Source: Roseobacter litoralis Och 149
Lineage (GTDB): Bacteria; Pseudomonadota; Alphaproteobacteria; Rhodobacterales; Rhodobacteraceae
Assembly (NCBI RefSeq): GCF_000154785.2
Contig: NC_015730.1
Span: 992,001-1,056,000 of the forward strand
DNA length: 64,000 nucleotides
Reading direction: 5' to 3'
In this document: one piece after another, positions 51,734 to 61,401 of the stretch
Position numbering within the stretch: position 1 is the stretch's first letter
Layout: each line of letters opens with the position of its first letter
Notes under the pieces: model-generated
What the model was told of the DNA's origin: nothing
What the model saw: the letters and a program-made list of their open reading frames with translations, nothing else
The model's database searches: none
Translations under genes and position numbers: made by a program

Positions 51734-53377
51734 TCAAACGAGGCGGCTGTTTTCCTTAGCGGCACGGATGAAATCCGCGAACAGGGGGTGCGGATCAAAG
51801 GGTTTCGACTTCAATTCTGGGTGAAATTGCACGCCGATGAACCACGGGTGCTTCGGCCATTCGATGATTTCGGGCAGTTTCCCGTCAGGGGACATGCCGG
51901 AGAACACCAGACCGGCGTCTTCGAGTTGCGCGCGATACTTGATGTCGACCTCGTAGCGGTGACGGTGCCGCTCATCAATGGCGGAGGTGTGGTAGATATC
52001 AGCCACGCGCGTGCCCGCGGTCAGGGTCGCATCATACGCGCCGAGCCGCATGGTCCCGCCCTTGTCATCGCCAACCTTGCGGGACACTTTGGCATTTCCC
52101 TGTACCCATTCCTTAAGGTGATAGACGACAGGTTCGAACCGCTTTTTGCCCGCTTCATGGTCAAATTCTTCGGACCCGGCGGCTTTGATGTTCGCCACAT
52201 TGCGTGCCGCTTCGATCACGGCCATCTGCATGCCGAGACAAATACCAAGGTAGGGCACCTTGTGCTCGCGGGCATATTGGGCCGCTTTTATCTTGCCTTC
52301 GGTTCCGCGTTCGCCAAAACCTCCGGGCACGAGGATCGCGTGAAAGCCCTCAAGGTGCGGGGCGACATCTTGGGTGTCGAACACTTCTGCGTCCACCCAT
52401 TCAACAGTAACTTTGACGCGATTTGCCATACCGCCATGGGTCAAGGCCTCTGCGATGGACTTATACGCGTCTTCGAGCTGCGTATATTTACCAACGATCG
52501 CCACTTTGACTTCGCCCTCAGGATTATGCACGCGATCCGAGACATCCCGCCAGACCGTCAGGTCGGGTTTGGGCGCGGGGGAAATGTCAAACGCATCCAA
52601 AACGGCCTGATCGAGCCCCTGTTCGTGATAGGCAAGAGGGGCGTCGTAGATGGTTTTCAGATCATAGGCTGCCACAACAGATTCTTTGCGCACATTACAA
52701 AACAGCGCAATTTTCTCGCGTTCTTTCTCCGGGATCGGATGTTCGGAGCGGCATACCAAAATATCAGGCGCGATGCCGATAGATTGCAGTTCTTTGACCG
52801 AGTGCTGCGTCGGCTTGGTCTTCAGTTCGCCTGACGCGGCCAGGTAGGGCAACAACGTCAGATGCATGAAGATGCATTGGCCGCGAGGTTTATCGTGGGT
52901 GAACTGTCGGATCGCTTCGAAAAACGGCAAGCCTTCGATGTCGCCGACCGTCCCGCCGATTTCACAGAGCATGAAGTCGACCTCGTCATCGCCAATACCA
53001 ATGAAATCCTTGATCTCATTCGTGACATGCGGGATCACCTGAATGGTTTTGCCGAGGTAATCGCCGCGCCGCTCCTTTTCCAGAACGGTGGAATAGATGC
53101 GGCCGGAGGACACGGAATCGGTGGAGCGCGCCGCAACGCCGGTGAAACGCTCGTAGTGGCCCAGATCAAGGTCTGTTTCCGCGCCATCATCGGTCACAAA
53201 GACCTCGCCATGTTCAAAGGGCGACATCGTTCCGGGATCGACATTCAGATAGGGATCAAGCTTGCGCAACCGTACGGAAAAACCACGCGCCTGCAGCAAA
53301 GCGCCCAGAGCGGCGGATGCCAGCCCTTTTCCAAGCGATGAAACCACACCTCCGGTGATGAAAATATATCGTGCCAT
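51734..53377 (-). CDS. pyrG: CTP synthase
   Basis: A 547-residue enzyme that aminates UTP to CTP with glutamine. The synthetase domain opens [20 protein letters not shown] with the P-loop, then [20 protein letters not shown] and [17 protein letters not shown]. The glutaminase domain has the nucleophile in [18 protein letters not shown] and [12 protein letters not shown]. It follows secG at 178 bases, the usual alphaproteobacterial order. Length and motifs are normal. Confidence 0.97.
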   Translation of the reverse strand: MARYIFITGGVVSSLGKGLASAALGALLQARGFSVRLRKLDPYLNVDPGTMSPFEHGEVFVTDDGAETDLDLGHYERFTGVAARSTDSVSSGRIYSTVLEKERRGDYLGKTIQVIPHVTNEIKDFIGIGDDEVDFMLCEIGGTVGDIEGLPFFEAIRQFTHDKPRGQCIFMHLTLLPYLAASGELKTKPTQHSVKELQSIGIAPDILVCRSEHPIPEKEREKIALFCNVRKESVVAAYDLKTIYDAPLAYHEQGLDQAVLDAFDISPAPKPDLTVWRDVSDRVHNPEGEVKVAIVGKYTQLEDAYKSIAEALTHGGMANRVKVTVEWVDAEVFDTQDVAPHLEGFHAILVPGGFGERGTEGKIKAAQYAREHKVPYLGICLGMQMAVIEAARNVANIKAAGSEEFDHEAGKKRFEPVVYHLKEWVQGNAKVSRKVGDDKGGTMRLGAYDATLTAGTRVADIYHTSAIDERHRHRYEVDIKYRAQLEDAGLVFSGMSPDGKLPEIIEWPKHPWFIGVQFHPELKSKPFDPHPLFADFIRAAKENSRLV

Positions 53378-53555
53378 TGCTTGAGCTGCTCCCGTGCGTC
53401 GCCGCGAAATAGTGTCAGTTTCGCGATTTTTCGACTGCGAAAAGTCGCAGCACCACGGGAGTAAAGTTTAGCAGGATTCGGACCGGCAAGGCAAGGCCAC
53501 TCGCAATATGATGTTGCAAAATCCTGACAGCTCTCAAGGTGTTGTAGTGTTTTTG

Positions 53556-53921
53556 TTATTCCAGCGTTGGAACCAAGGGGGCGTTCTCATCCGCGGATGG
53601 GGGCAACAGCAGATCACTTTCCGGCACGCCGGGTGTGTCGCTGCGATCCGCTGCGGGTGGTGTGACGCCGAGGCGGTCAATCACCGAAGACCCCGATGCG
53701 TTCTCGGCTGCAAATATCGTCAGTGTCATCGACGTACAGATAAAGGCGATCGCCAACGCCCATGTCACCTTGCCCAAGGCTGTCGCCGCGGCGCGACCGG
53801 TCATGGCACCGCCACCGCCGCCACCCATGCCAAGGCCCCCTCCCTCGGAACGCTGCAGCAACACGACGGCTATCAGCCCCAAGGCGAGGATAAGGTGTAT
53901 GATCAGGACGACGTTTTCCAT
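53556..53921 (-). CDS. secG: Preprotein translocase subunit SecG
   Basis: A 121-residue inner-membrane protein with two hydrophobic segments: MENVVLIIHLILALGLIAVV and VTWALAIAFICTSMTLTIFA. Between them is the SecG glycine-rich loop LLQRSEGGGLGMGGGGGG. It assists the SecYEG channel. The start ATG at 53921 is followed by a typical SecG N-terminus; the open frame upstream is not protein-like. The C-terminal tail is proline- and aspartate-rich and not conserved. It precedes pyrG. Confidence 0.92.
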   Translation of the reverse strand: MENVVLIIHLILALGLIAVVLLQRSEGGGLGMGGGGGGAMTGRAAATALGKVTWALAIAFICTSMTLTIFAAENASGSSVIDRLGVTPPAADRSDTPGVPESDLLLPPSADENAPLVPTLE

Positions 53922-54206
53922 GAAGGACCTGTATGGTTCAGAGCAACTTTGGGCGTATCTAGGCAAGTTTGCCCCCACCCGCAAGGGAGGATTCAAACCG
54001 ACGTTACGGGCTTTGATGAAATACGACTGCCTGCGGCGTGAATTGCGGGTGTGAAATGGGGTGCGATCCTCGTGTATTTCGGCGTTGCTATTGGCATGCA
54101 AACCCATGTGCCTCAGTGCTTTCGGTGGCAGACGGATCTGTCTTGTTGAAAATTTCCGTTCCAAAGCGGCTGGACAAACATGCCCGCTTGGACGCATCTT
54201 TGTATC

Positions 54207-54839
54207 ATGCCGCATGACCATGATGACCACAATCACCCGCACTCGTTGCTGCCCGGCGACCCTGTACTGCGCATCAAAGCGCTGGAAACGCTGCTGACCA
54301 AGAAAGGTCTGGTCGATCCGCTGGCGTTGGATGCGATTATCGATACCTATGAAAACAAGATCGGCCCGCGTAACGGCGCGCATGTGGTGGCAAAGGCGTG
54401 GCTGGAGCCTGCCTTTCGCGCCGCTTTGCTAAAAGATGCGACAAAGGTCGTGTCCGAACTGGGGTATTATGGCCGTCAGGGCGAACACATGGTGGCCGTT
54501 GAAAACACGGACACGGTTCACAACATGGTCGTGTGTACCTTGTGCAGCTGTTATCCGTGGCCCTTGCTGGGCATTCCGCCGACATGGTACAAATCAGATG
54601 CGTATCGCGCCCGCGCTGTGCGCGAGCCGCGCAAGGTACTGGCCGACTTTGGGGTCGCATTGCCCGCCGACAGGGCAGTGCGGGTCTGGGACAGCACCGC
54701 CGAAGTCCGGTATCTGGTCATTCCGCAACGCCCCAAGGGCACGGACGACTGGGATGAAGAAGCCTTGATGGACCTTGTAACCCGCGACAGCATGATCGGC
54801 ACGGGCCTTGTGCACAGCCCCGAGGCGCGCACGACATGA
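54207..54839 (+). CDS. nthA: Nitrile hydratase subunit alpha (cobalt type)
   Basis: A 210-residue subunit. The metal site is [12 protein letters not shown]110, C113 and C115, with threonine in the CTLCSC form typical of cobalt (Fe-type has CSLCSC). The start ATG at 54207 gives [12 protein letters not shown], a His-rich N-terminus often seen in cobalt enzymes. Later motifs are [20 protein letters not shown] and [15 protein letters not shown]. The enzyme converts nitriles to amides. Two of the cysteines would be oxidised. It overlaps the beta gene by 4 bases (ATGA). Thiocyanate hydrolase is related but is a less likely reading. Confidence 0.92.
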   Translation: MPHDHDDHNHPHSLLPGDPVLRIKALETLLTKKGLVDPLALDAIIDTYENKIGPRNGAHVVAKAWLEPAFRAALLKDATKVVSELGYYGRQGEHMVAVENTDTVHNMVVCTLCSCYPWPLLGIPPTWYKSDAYRARAVREPRKVLADFGVALPADRAVRVWDSTAEVRYLVIPQRPKGTDDWDEEALMDLVTRDSMIGTGLVHSPEARTT

Positions 54840-55510
54840 CCCGGCCGCACGACATGGGGGGGCGGTATGGCGATGGTGCCGTGATACCGGAAAACGAGAG
54901 CGTGAAGTTCAAAGAGGACTGGCACGCGCGCGCTTTGGCAGTGACCCTTGCCTCTGGCGTTCTGGGGCAGTGGAACATCGATATCTCGCGTCATGCGCGC
55001 GAAAAATTGTCACCCACGGATTATGCGCGCTTTAGTTATTACGAAAAATGGATGGCCGGGCTGGCAGACCTGCTGGTTGAAACCGGGGTAGTGGATGCGC
55101 GTGAGTACGCCGCCGCAGATCCGGCGCCGAGCCCACTGGCAGAGCGTGCGTTGCGCGCCGAACACGTGGACAGCGTGCTTGCCCGTGGCGGTCCAGCAGA
55201 CCGACCGTCGCAGGTGCCACAGCTTTTCAGTGTCGGCGACACCGTCAAAACGCGCAAGATTGCGGCGAACTGCCTTGTCGATGGGGGCCACACGCGCCTG
55301 CCGCGCTATGCGGCGGGTATGCGGGGACGCATCGTCCGTTTTCACGGCACGCATGTTTTGCCTGACAGTGCCGCGCATCACCTTGGCGAAGCGCCGGAAC
55401 CGCTTTATGCGGTCGCCTTTCGTGCTGCCGAACTCTGGGCGCATCCCGAGCATCCCGACGATGAAGTCGTGCTGGACCTGTGGCAAAGCTATCTGGTGGC
55501 GGACACATGA
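54836..55510 (+). CDS. nthB: Nitrile hydratase subunit beta
   Basis: A 224-residue subunit. The start [16 protein letters not shown] shows the HDMGG hallmark, followed by [16 protein letters not shown] and the middle arginines near [15 protein letters not shown]. The C-terminal SH3-like barrel has [17 protein letters not shown], then [20 protein letters not shown]. The subunit forms the heterodimer with the alpha chain. ATGA overlaps on both sides show coupled translation of the three-gene unit. Confidence 0.92.
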   Translation: MTRPHDMGGRYGDGAVIPENESVKFKEDWHARALAVTLASGVLGQWNIDISRHAREKLSPTDYARFSYYEKWMAGLADLLVETGVVDAREYAAADPAPSPLAERALRAEHVDSVLARGGPADRPSQVPQLFSVGDTVKTRKIAANCLVDGGHTRLPRYAAGMRGRIVRFHGTHVLPDSAAHHLGEAPEPLYAVAFRAAELWAHPEHPDDEVVLDLWQSYLVADT

Positions 55511-55821
55511 CACCACCGGAACCTGTGTTTTCAGAACCTTGGCACGCGCAGGTTTTCGCCGTCACTGTGCGTTTGAACGAAACGGGCCATTTGCCTTGGT
55601 CCGATTGGGCGGCGGCTTTTTCGCGTACACTCAAGCGCCACGGGTTGAGTAAAGAACTGGATGGCGGTGACGACTATTTTCTGGCTTGGCTCGAAACACT
55701 GGAAAACACACTGGTGTCCAAGGGCATGGCAGAAACATCCGACATTGCCGCGATCAAAGCAGCTTGGGAAACGGCCTATCTGAACACACCGCATGGTCAG
55801 CCTGTTCACTTGACAGAATAA
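55507..55821 (+). CDS. Nitrile hydratase accessory (activator) protein
   Basis: A 104-residue protein resembling the N-terminal half of the nitrile hydratase beta subunit: FSEPWHAQVFAVTVRLNETG, DWAAAFSRTLKRHG, DYFLAWLETLENTL. Such proteins (P14K/NhlE-like) insert cobalt and help cysteine oxidation by carrying the alpha subunit. The ATG at 55507 overlaps the beta stop by 4 bases. No cobalt transporter is encoded nearby. Confidence 0.88.
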   Translation: MTPPEPVFSEPWHAQVFAVTVRLNETGHLPWSDWAAAFSRTLKRHGLSKELDGGDDYFLAWLETLENTLVSKGMAETSDIAAIKAAWETAYLNTPHGQPVHLTE

Positions 55822-55834
55822 CTGAACGGCCGAA

Positions 55835-55859
55835 GCGCGCGGGTCTGTCGAACGCGCGC
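55835..55859 (+). terminator. Possible terminator of the nitrile hydratase operon
   Basis: GCGCGCG (55835-55841) pairs with CGCGCGC (55853-55859) around an 11-base loop and is followed by ATTTGC. Stem good, U tract weak. It may serve both converging genes. Confidence 0.4.
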
Positions 55860-55871
55860 ATTTGCCGATGG

Positions 55872-56276
55872 TTAGTCGTCAATGTCGTCCACATCTGTTT
55901 GACCGGACAGAGCGCGCCGCACATGGCTCCACCCCAGACCGATGCCCAAAACGGCAGACAAGGCAAAGAGCGCCAGCCAGACATTCAGGTTCTGATTATC
56001 CAGCGCCAAAACGCCAAAGTCATGCAGGACCCAGACCGCGGCTGCGAATATCCCAAGGATAAGGCCCATGCCCAGGGGGCCGATGGATCGCAGCGTTGCG
56101 CGCAGGAAAATGATATATGCGACGGCCAGAACAAGACCCACAAGGACGGCAATCGACAGGTTTTGCGCACCATATGTCTGAAGCCACGTGATATAGTTGT
56201 ACTGGGTTGGATTGAAGGTGGCCGCCAAGAGCACGAACGCGCCCATCCAACGTGTTAGTATACCCATGTCTTTCAT
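55872..56276 (-). CDS. DUF6524-like membrane protein
   Basis: A 134-residue inner-membrane protein with four hydrophobic segments. It opens MKDMGILTRWMGAFVLLAAT, then FNPTQYNYITWLQTYG, LRATLRSIGPLGMGLILGIF and ALDNQNLNVWLALFALSA. The FNPTxxNYxxW stretch is characteristic of a small unknown family (DUF6524) in proteobacteria. The tail is acidic (DVDDIDD). Start at 56276, or at 56267 three codons later. It is divergent from purA and convergent with the nitrile hydratase genes. Function is unknown. Confidence 0.72.
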   Translation of the reverse strand: MKDMGILTRWMGAFVLLAATFNPTQYNYITWLQTYGAQNLSIAVLVGLVLAVAYIIFLRATLRSIGPLGMGLILGIFAAAVWVLHDFGVLALDNQNLNVWLALFALSAVLGIGLGWSHVRRALSGQTDVDDIDD

Positions 56277-56442
56277 TCCGTCCGGTTGCTGCACTGCGCC
56301 GAAAGCGATCCTTGCGGCCCGGGAATGTCTATTACCCTTCCAAGGTGCTGCGTCAATCGAGCGGCGTACATTTTGAGGTTTCGCCCCGGCGCATGCCTCG
56401 CTATACCGGCGCGGGTTTCATCCGAATACAAAAGGACCAGAT

Positions 56443-57738
56443 ATGGCAAACGTCGTCGTTGTGGGCGCTCAGTGGGGCGACGAAGGAAAAGGCAAGATTG
56501 TCGACTGGCTGTCTGAACGCGCGGATGTGATCGCGCGCTTTCAGGGCGGTCACAATGCCGGACATACGCTGGTCATTGATGGCAAAGTCTACAAGCTGAA
56601 CGCGTTACCCTCCGGCGTGGTGCGGGGCGGCAAACTGTCTGTTATTGGCAACGGCGTTGTGCTGGACCCTTGGCATCTGACCAAGGAAATCGACATTATC
56701 CGCGGGCAGGGCGTCGATATTTCTCCCGAGACCTTGATGATCGCCGAAAACACACCGCTGATCCTGCCCATTCATGGCGAATTGGACCGTGCGCGCGAGG
56801 AAGCCGCGAGCAAAGGCACCAAGATCGGTACGACGGGCCGGGGTATTGGCCCCGCCTATGAGGATAAGGTCGGTCGCCGCTCGGTCCGGGTCGCGGATCT
56901 GGCCGATACTGCCACGCTCGAAGCGCGGGTGGATCGTGCGCTGCAACACCATGATCCGCTGCGCAAAGGCCTCGGGATTGAGCCGGTGGACCGGGACGCG
57001 CTGGTTGCGCAACTGATCGAGATCGCACCCCACATCCTCAAGTACGCAGCCCCCGTGTGGAAGGTGCTCAACGAAAAGCGGCGCGCGGGCAAGCGTATTC
57101 TGTTTGAGGGCGCACAGGGCGCGCTTTTGGATATCGACTTTGGCACCTATCCCTTTGTAACCTCATCAAACGTGATTGCAGGTCAGGCGGCGACCGGTGT
57201 CGGTGTAGGCCCCGGCGCGATCGATTATGTGCTCGGGATCGTCAAAGCCTATACAACGCGGGTGGGTGAAGGCCCCTTTCCGGCAGAACTCGACGATGCC
57301 GATGGCCAGCGGCTTGGCGAGCGTGGGCATGAGTTTGGCACGGTGACGGGGCGCAAACGTCGCTGCGGCTGGTTCGATGCCGTGCTGGTGCGCCAGACCT
57401 GTGCGACATCCGGCGTCAACGGGATTGCCCTGACCAAGCTTGATGTTCTGGACGGCTTCGAGACGCTCAAGATCTGTGTTGGATATGAACTGGATGGCAA
57501 GCGCATGGATTACTTGCCGACCGCAGCGGATCATCAGGCGCGCTGCCGTCCCATTTACGAAGAAGTGCCGGGGTGGTCGGAATCCACCGAAGGCGCGCGC
57601 AGTTGGGCGGATTTGCCTGCCAACGCCATCAAATATGTGCGCCGCGTTGAAGAGTTGATTGACTGCCCCGTCGCCCTACTTTCTACCTCGCCGGAGCGGG
57701 AAGACACCATCCTCGTCACGGATCCGTTCGCCGATTGA
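56443..57738 (+). CDS. purA: Adenylosuccinate synthetase
   Basis: A 431-residue enzyme that joins IMP and aspartate using GTP. It starts [20 protein letters not shown] with the P-loop GDEGKGK, followed by [51 protein letters not shown] and [12 protein letters not shown]. These are complete and the length is normal. The ATG at 56443 lies seven bases after AAAGGA. A small DUF2842 gene follows 11 bases downstream. Confidence 0.97.
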   Translation: MANVVVVGAQWGDEGKGKIVDWLSERADVIARFQGGHNAGHTLVIDGKVYKLNALPSGVVRGGKLSVIGNGVVLDPWHLTKEIDIIRGQGVDISPETLMIAENTPLILPIHGELDRAREEAASKGTKIGTTGRGIGPAYEDKVGRRSVRVADLADTATLEARVDRALQHHDPLRKGLGIEPVDRDALVAQLIEIAPHILKYAAPVWKVLNEKRRAGKRILFEGAQGALLDIDFGTYPFVTSSNVIAGQAATGVGVGPGAIDYVLGIVKAYTTRVGEGPFPAELDDADGQRLGERGHEFGTVTGRKRRCGWFDAVLVRQTCATSGVNGIALTKLDVLDGFETLKICVGYELDGKRMDYLPTAADHQARCRPIYEEVPGWSESTEGARSWADLPANAIKYVRRVEELIDCPVALLSTSPEREDTILVTDPFAD

Positions 57739-57749
57739 TAAGGAACCCC

Positions 57750-57974
57750 ATGTCGCTGAGTTACAAAGCCAGACGCCGCCTTGCACTGCTGATCCTTTTG
57801 ATCGGGCTGCCGGTCTATATTGTGTCCTGCATTACCGTGATTAACTGGCTTGATCGCCCCTCGCTCTGGGTCGAATTGTTGGTATATGTGGTTCTTGGGG
57901 TGTTCTGGGCCTTGCCGTTCAAATTTATTTTCAAAGGCGTCGGTCAGGCAGACCCGGATCAACCCGAAGGCTGA
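57750..57974 (+). CDS. DUF2842 small membrane protein
   Basis: A 74-residue inner-membrane protein with two hydrophobic segments: MSLSYKARRRLALLILLIGL and LWVELLVYVVLGVFWALPFK. It ends FKGVGQADPDQPEG. SYKARRRLALL and WALPFK are DUF2842 hallmarks. ATG at 57750 preceded by AAGGAA and 11 bases after purA, so it is probably co-transcribed with purA. Function is unknown. Confidence 0.85.
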   Translation: MSLSYKARRRLALLILLIGLPVYIVSCITVINWLDRPSLWVELLVYVVLGVFWALPFKFIFKGVGQADPDQPEG

Positions 57975-58045
57975 ACGACCCTTTCGGCGCGCAGCTCGTT
58001 TGGATCGCGTTAAACTGTTGCGTGTCGGTCCGGTGGCTATCTGTT

Positions 58046-59653
58046 TTAGTCAGAGGCAGTAAACCAGCCGCCTTTGACGTTTGTTATCTTGTCTGCGCGC
58101 AGCAAGTGATCAAAGTACCGCAGGCCATCCTCACGGCTGAAACCCCCTTTAAAGACTTGTCTTCTGCGCGACATAAGCTGCTGCAACGAGAGTTTTGCCC
58201 GTCCTTCGACAAGGCTGACATATGCAACTGCGGCTTCCTGTAATTTTGGCAAGGTTTGTGCCCCATGCGCGGCCGCACGGGTGGCGAAAACGCTGCCCTT
58301 GCCAGCTTTGGTACTTTCCTTCTACGTGTCGTCCGTGCGGCGCAGAGCGGTGGTCTCTCGCACACGGTGATCTACCCGTTGTTCTGCCACGAGCCTCAGC
58401 GGGGCGGGGCGGGCACCTGAATGGCGCTCGGAGCTTTCCCCGGCGGATACAGCGCGGCGCGGTTGTACGACATCTGCAAGGTCGCCGCGGTAGGCTTGTA
58501 CGTCTTTGGCGCGTTTTGCGGTCTCGTTTTCAAGTGACTGATCGTTACGGCGTGCGGCAACGGCGGCGCGCAATTGTGAAAAAACGCTGCGTCGCGTTTG
58601 ACCATCTGGTTGTTCCATCTGGTGATCCGCCTCCGCCATCAAGCGTGACAGGTCGTCTTCTGCGTCTTGTTTGATTTGGGATGCATCTTTGCGCGCGGCA
58701 CCTGATCCGGAGATTGGCACATCGACAGGCTTGGCTTGGGTCTGCGACATGTACGGTTCAGGGTCTGCTGCTTCATCCCGCTGCTGCGGTTTGCTGTCGT
58801 ATGTTTCCCCAGTCAGACCAGATACCTGATCGTCAGCATTTGCGTTATTGCCCGCTTCAAGAGCGCGCAGGACCGCATCAATGTCGTCTGTGTCAACGTC
58901 CTCTGCAACAGTCTTGCGCGCGCTATCCTCATGTTCAGCATCTTCTTGAAGCGCGCCCGCGATGTCTTGAGCAGCGTTGGAGATCACATTGCTTTGGCTG
59001 CGTGCCTCCGCATTGCGCAGCGCTTTCAACCCGTCAAAACCCAGAACTTCGCTGGGTGCTTCGGCGTCTTCATCGTATCCGACATCCTGCGCCTGCATTT
59101 CTTGTCGTGACACCGCCGCGCGCAGACGTTCACGTTTCTCAAAAGAGCTACCGGCTGATTTGGTGGTCTGGCCGGGAACGTTTTGTTTTGTCAAAAACGA
59201 CGTTTCAGATGCCGGGCGCACACCTGCCAACGATGCCACGGTCTTGAAAGCCTGAGCCGTCATTTCCGCTTCCATGTCATCCTGAACGATTGCGGGCGTA
59301 GTCACTGGTTTTGCGAAAAAAGCCGCTGCGCTGTCTAGGGCTGATTGTTCTGCGTTCGTTGTCCTGAGCACGGACTCCTGTGCAGCGACTGCGGTTGGAT
59401 CATGCGCTTTAAGCATGATTTGGCCATCAAAACTATCAGCCTCAATGCGCTGGGCCCGGGTTTGCTGGATCTTATGCGCCAACGCCTCTGCATCTGGTTG
59501 CGGCGGCTCTGCCCCGAAGAACCTGTCCTCTGCCGCAAGGTCGCGAAAGAATTCAGCGATGTCCTTCATCGTGCCAAGGGCGTCGTCAAACCCTTCTAAA
59601 GTACAGGAAAATGTACCATAGGATACCGTAAGGACCTTGCTGTCATTCGTCAT
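58046..59653 (-). pseudogene. Long acidic protein interrupted by one in-frame TAG
   Basis: Codons 1-443 (59653 down to 58325) encode a charged, mostly disordered protein opening [20 protein letters not shown]. It includes [35 protein letters not shown], and [18 protein letters not shown] stands at 58322-58324. The same frame continues for 91 codons with no further stop until 58046-58048. That part (LQEAAVAYVSLVEGRAKLSL, QLMSRRRQVFKGGFSREDGL, RYFDHLLRADKI) looks like the C-terminal helical domain that such proteins carry in related Rhodobacterales, some annotated as CheA-like, by recollection only. So the gene seems to have lost one codon to a nonsense change. Alternatives are stop readthrough, a sequencing error, or two separate genes (the second starting at a TTG at 58252). 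Confidence 0.7.
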
Positions 59654-59791
59654 CTCATGCGCGTCCCGTGCGTTTTGGTAACAAGGTGTCTAACATTTTA
59701 GCTAAGCCCCAAGGAGCATCAGACAGTGTTATTAATCGTGCCAGATCATGGCAATATTGTGGCGTGTGTCCCTAATGAACCATAAACTTTC

Positions 59792-60511
59792 ATGACGTAT
59801 ACAATTGTAGAAACGACTAAACCGTTAACCCTGATTGGCGGGGGCGAGGCGACAGTGGATGATGTCGCGAGCGCGCTGGCGCTGGCGCCGATATGTGTTG
59901 CTGCCGACAGTGGTGCGCATCTGGCCTTGGAGGCTGGTATCGATGTGGCCGCGGTCATCGGGGATATGGACTCGATCTCGGACCGCGCGCGTGCGCGCAT
60001 CGCAGCGGAGCGGTTTCATCATATCGCGGAGCAGGACAGCACCGATTTCGATAAGGCGCTACGGCATGTTTCTGCGCCGTTGGTGGTTGCCGTCGGATTT
60101 TGCGGGGGGCAGATTGATCACGCGCTGGCGGCGTTGCATACGATAATACGACGGGCAGACCGACATATCGTCCTGTTGGGCGCAACCGACATCGTATTCC
60201 TGTGCCCACCCGCGTTCAATGTGCCAACCCCAGCAGGAACACGGGTATCCCTGTTTCCGATGGGGCCGGTGCGGGGGCGGTCCAAGGGGCTGTTCTGGCC
60301 GATTGACGGTATCGACTTCGCGCCCGGTTTGCAGGCAGGGACATCAAATCGTACAACCGGACCGTTTTCGATTGAAACGGATGCCCCGGTGATGCTGTGC
60401 ATCATGCCGCGCGCGTTCCTTCAGCCGGTTGTGCAGGCGTTGCTCGGGCTGTCAGCGACAAAGCGATGGCCCGCTCTCGCAGTACCACATAGAGACCCGC
60501 CGCAATCGTAA
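59792..60511 (+). CDS. Thiamine pyrophosphokinase
   Basis: A 239-residue enzyme that transfers pyrophosphate from ATP to thiamine. Landmarks are LTLIGGGEATVDDVASAL, VAADSGAHLALEAG, AAVIGDMDSISDRARA (metal Asp) and EQDSTDFDKALRHV, followed by GFCGGQIDHALAAL. The later part (TRVSLFPMGPVRG) is the thiamine-binding domain. The last 110 bases overlap the converging transporter gene, so the C-terminal 36 residues may be unusually long or the neighbour's end may be. No TPP riboswitch was recognised upstream. Confidence 0.88.
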   Translation: MTYTIVETTKPLTLIGGGEATVDDVASALALAPICVAADSGAHLALEAGIDVAAVIGDMDSISDRARARIAAERFHHIAEQDSTDFDKALRHVSAPLVVAVGFCGGQIDHALAALHTIIRRADRHIVLLGATDIVFLCPPAFNVPTPAGTRVSLFPMGPVRGRSKGLFWPIDGIDFAPGLQAGTSNRTTGPFSIETDAPVMLCIMPRAFLQPVVQALLGLSATKRWPALAVPHRDPPQS

Positions 60512-61346
60512 TCACAATACCGACGCTTGCCATCGGATTTGGAAAATCACCAAACACCATGAACCCGATGATCGTCGCAAAGGGAATTTCCAGATACTGC
60601 ATCGGCGCGAGCGTGGCGGAGGGCGCAAAACGCAGCGACCACGTCATTAACAGATGCGCGACCGTGCCCAATAGGCCGATGCTCAGCAGCAAGGTCCAGT
60701 CATAGGACGACACATGCACAATCTGAAGCTGTAAAAAACCGCTGTTTTGAAAGATCAAAAGAACCGGGAGAATCACAAACACTGCCATCACGCCGCTGAC
60801 CGCCTGCAGGCTGATTGGATCGGTTTCCTTTGCGATCTGGCGGGTGACCAGCATGAAAAGGGCAAAATTGATCGCCACGCCTACGGGCAACAGGGCAGGC
60901 CAGCCAACTTGGGCAAAGCTGGGCTGCACCACAAGCAAGGTGCCCAGAAAACCGACCGCGCAGGCAATGATACGGCGCGCACCGACTTCTTCGTTCAACG
61001 CGTATTTACCCAGCACCAGCATGATGAACGGCATCACAAAAGCGATCGCAACAGCATCTGCAAGTGGCAGGTATTTCAACGCGGTAACCATGGCGCCGAT
61101 ACCTATAATATGAAGAATGGTGCGCACGAATGTCAGCCAAGTCACCCGTTTGCTCATGCGCCAGCGTCGCCGTGTGAGCCAGACCAACGGGATCAGCAAC
61201 AAAGCCTGCACCGCAAAACGCACCAAAACCAGCTGGCCGATTGGCACAGTTTGTCCGAGGATTTTCGCTATCGCATCGCCGACAGGCGCAAGCACGCAAA
61301 ATCCCAGCATCAGCATGATGCCAAGAAAGGGCCGGTCAATTGTCAT
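60402..61346 (-). CDS. DMT superfamily (EamA) transporter
   Basis: A 314-residue inner-membrane protein with about ten hydrophobic segments in two EamA repeats. Landmarks are GFCVLAPVGDAIAKILGQTV in the first helix, then VRFAVQALLLIPLVWLTRR, ALKYLPLADAVAIAFVMPFI and PMQYLEIPFATIIGFMVFGD. It is probably a metabolite or amino-acid exporter. It lies 55 bases downstream of sdaA in the same direction, so export of a serine- or amino-acid-related compound is possible, though not shown. Its last 26 or so codons overlap the thiamine pyrophosphokinase gene on the other strand. Confidence 0.86.
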   Translation of the reverse strand: MTIDRPFLGIMLMLGFCVLAPVGDAIAKILGQTVPIGQLVLVRFAVQALLLIPLVWLTRRRWRMSKRVTWLTFVRTILHIIGIGAMVTALKYLPLADAVAIAFVMPFIMLVLGKYALNEEVGARRIIACAVGFLGTLLVVQPSFAQVGWPALLPVGVAINFALFMLVTRQIAKETDPISLQAVSGVMAVFVILPVLLIFQNSGFLQLQIVHVSSYDWTLLLSIGLLGTVAHLLMTWSLRFAPSATLAPMQYLEIPFATIIGFMVFGDFPNPMASVGIVITIAAGLYVVLRERAIALSLTARATPAQPAEGTRAA

Positions 61347-61401
61347 TGTTGGAGCCTAAAGCGATCTGGTCAGCATTGCAAGCAGAGGTTGTTTTGCGCA
61401 C

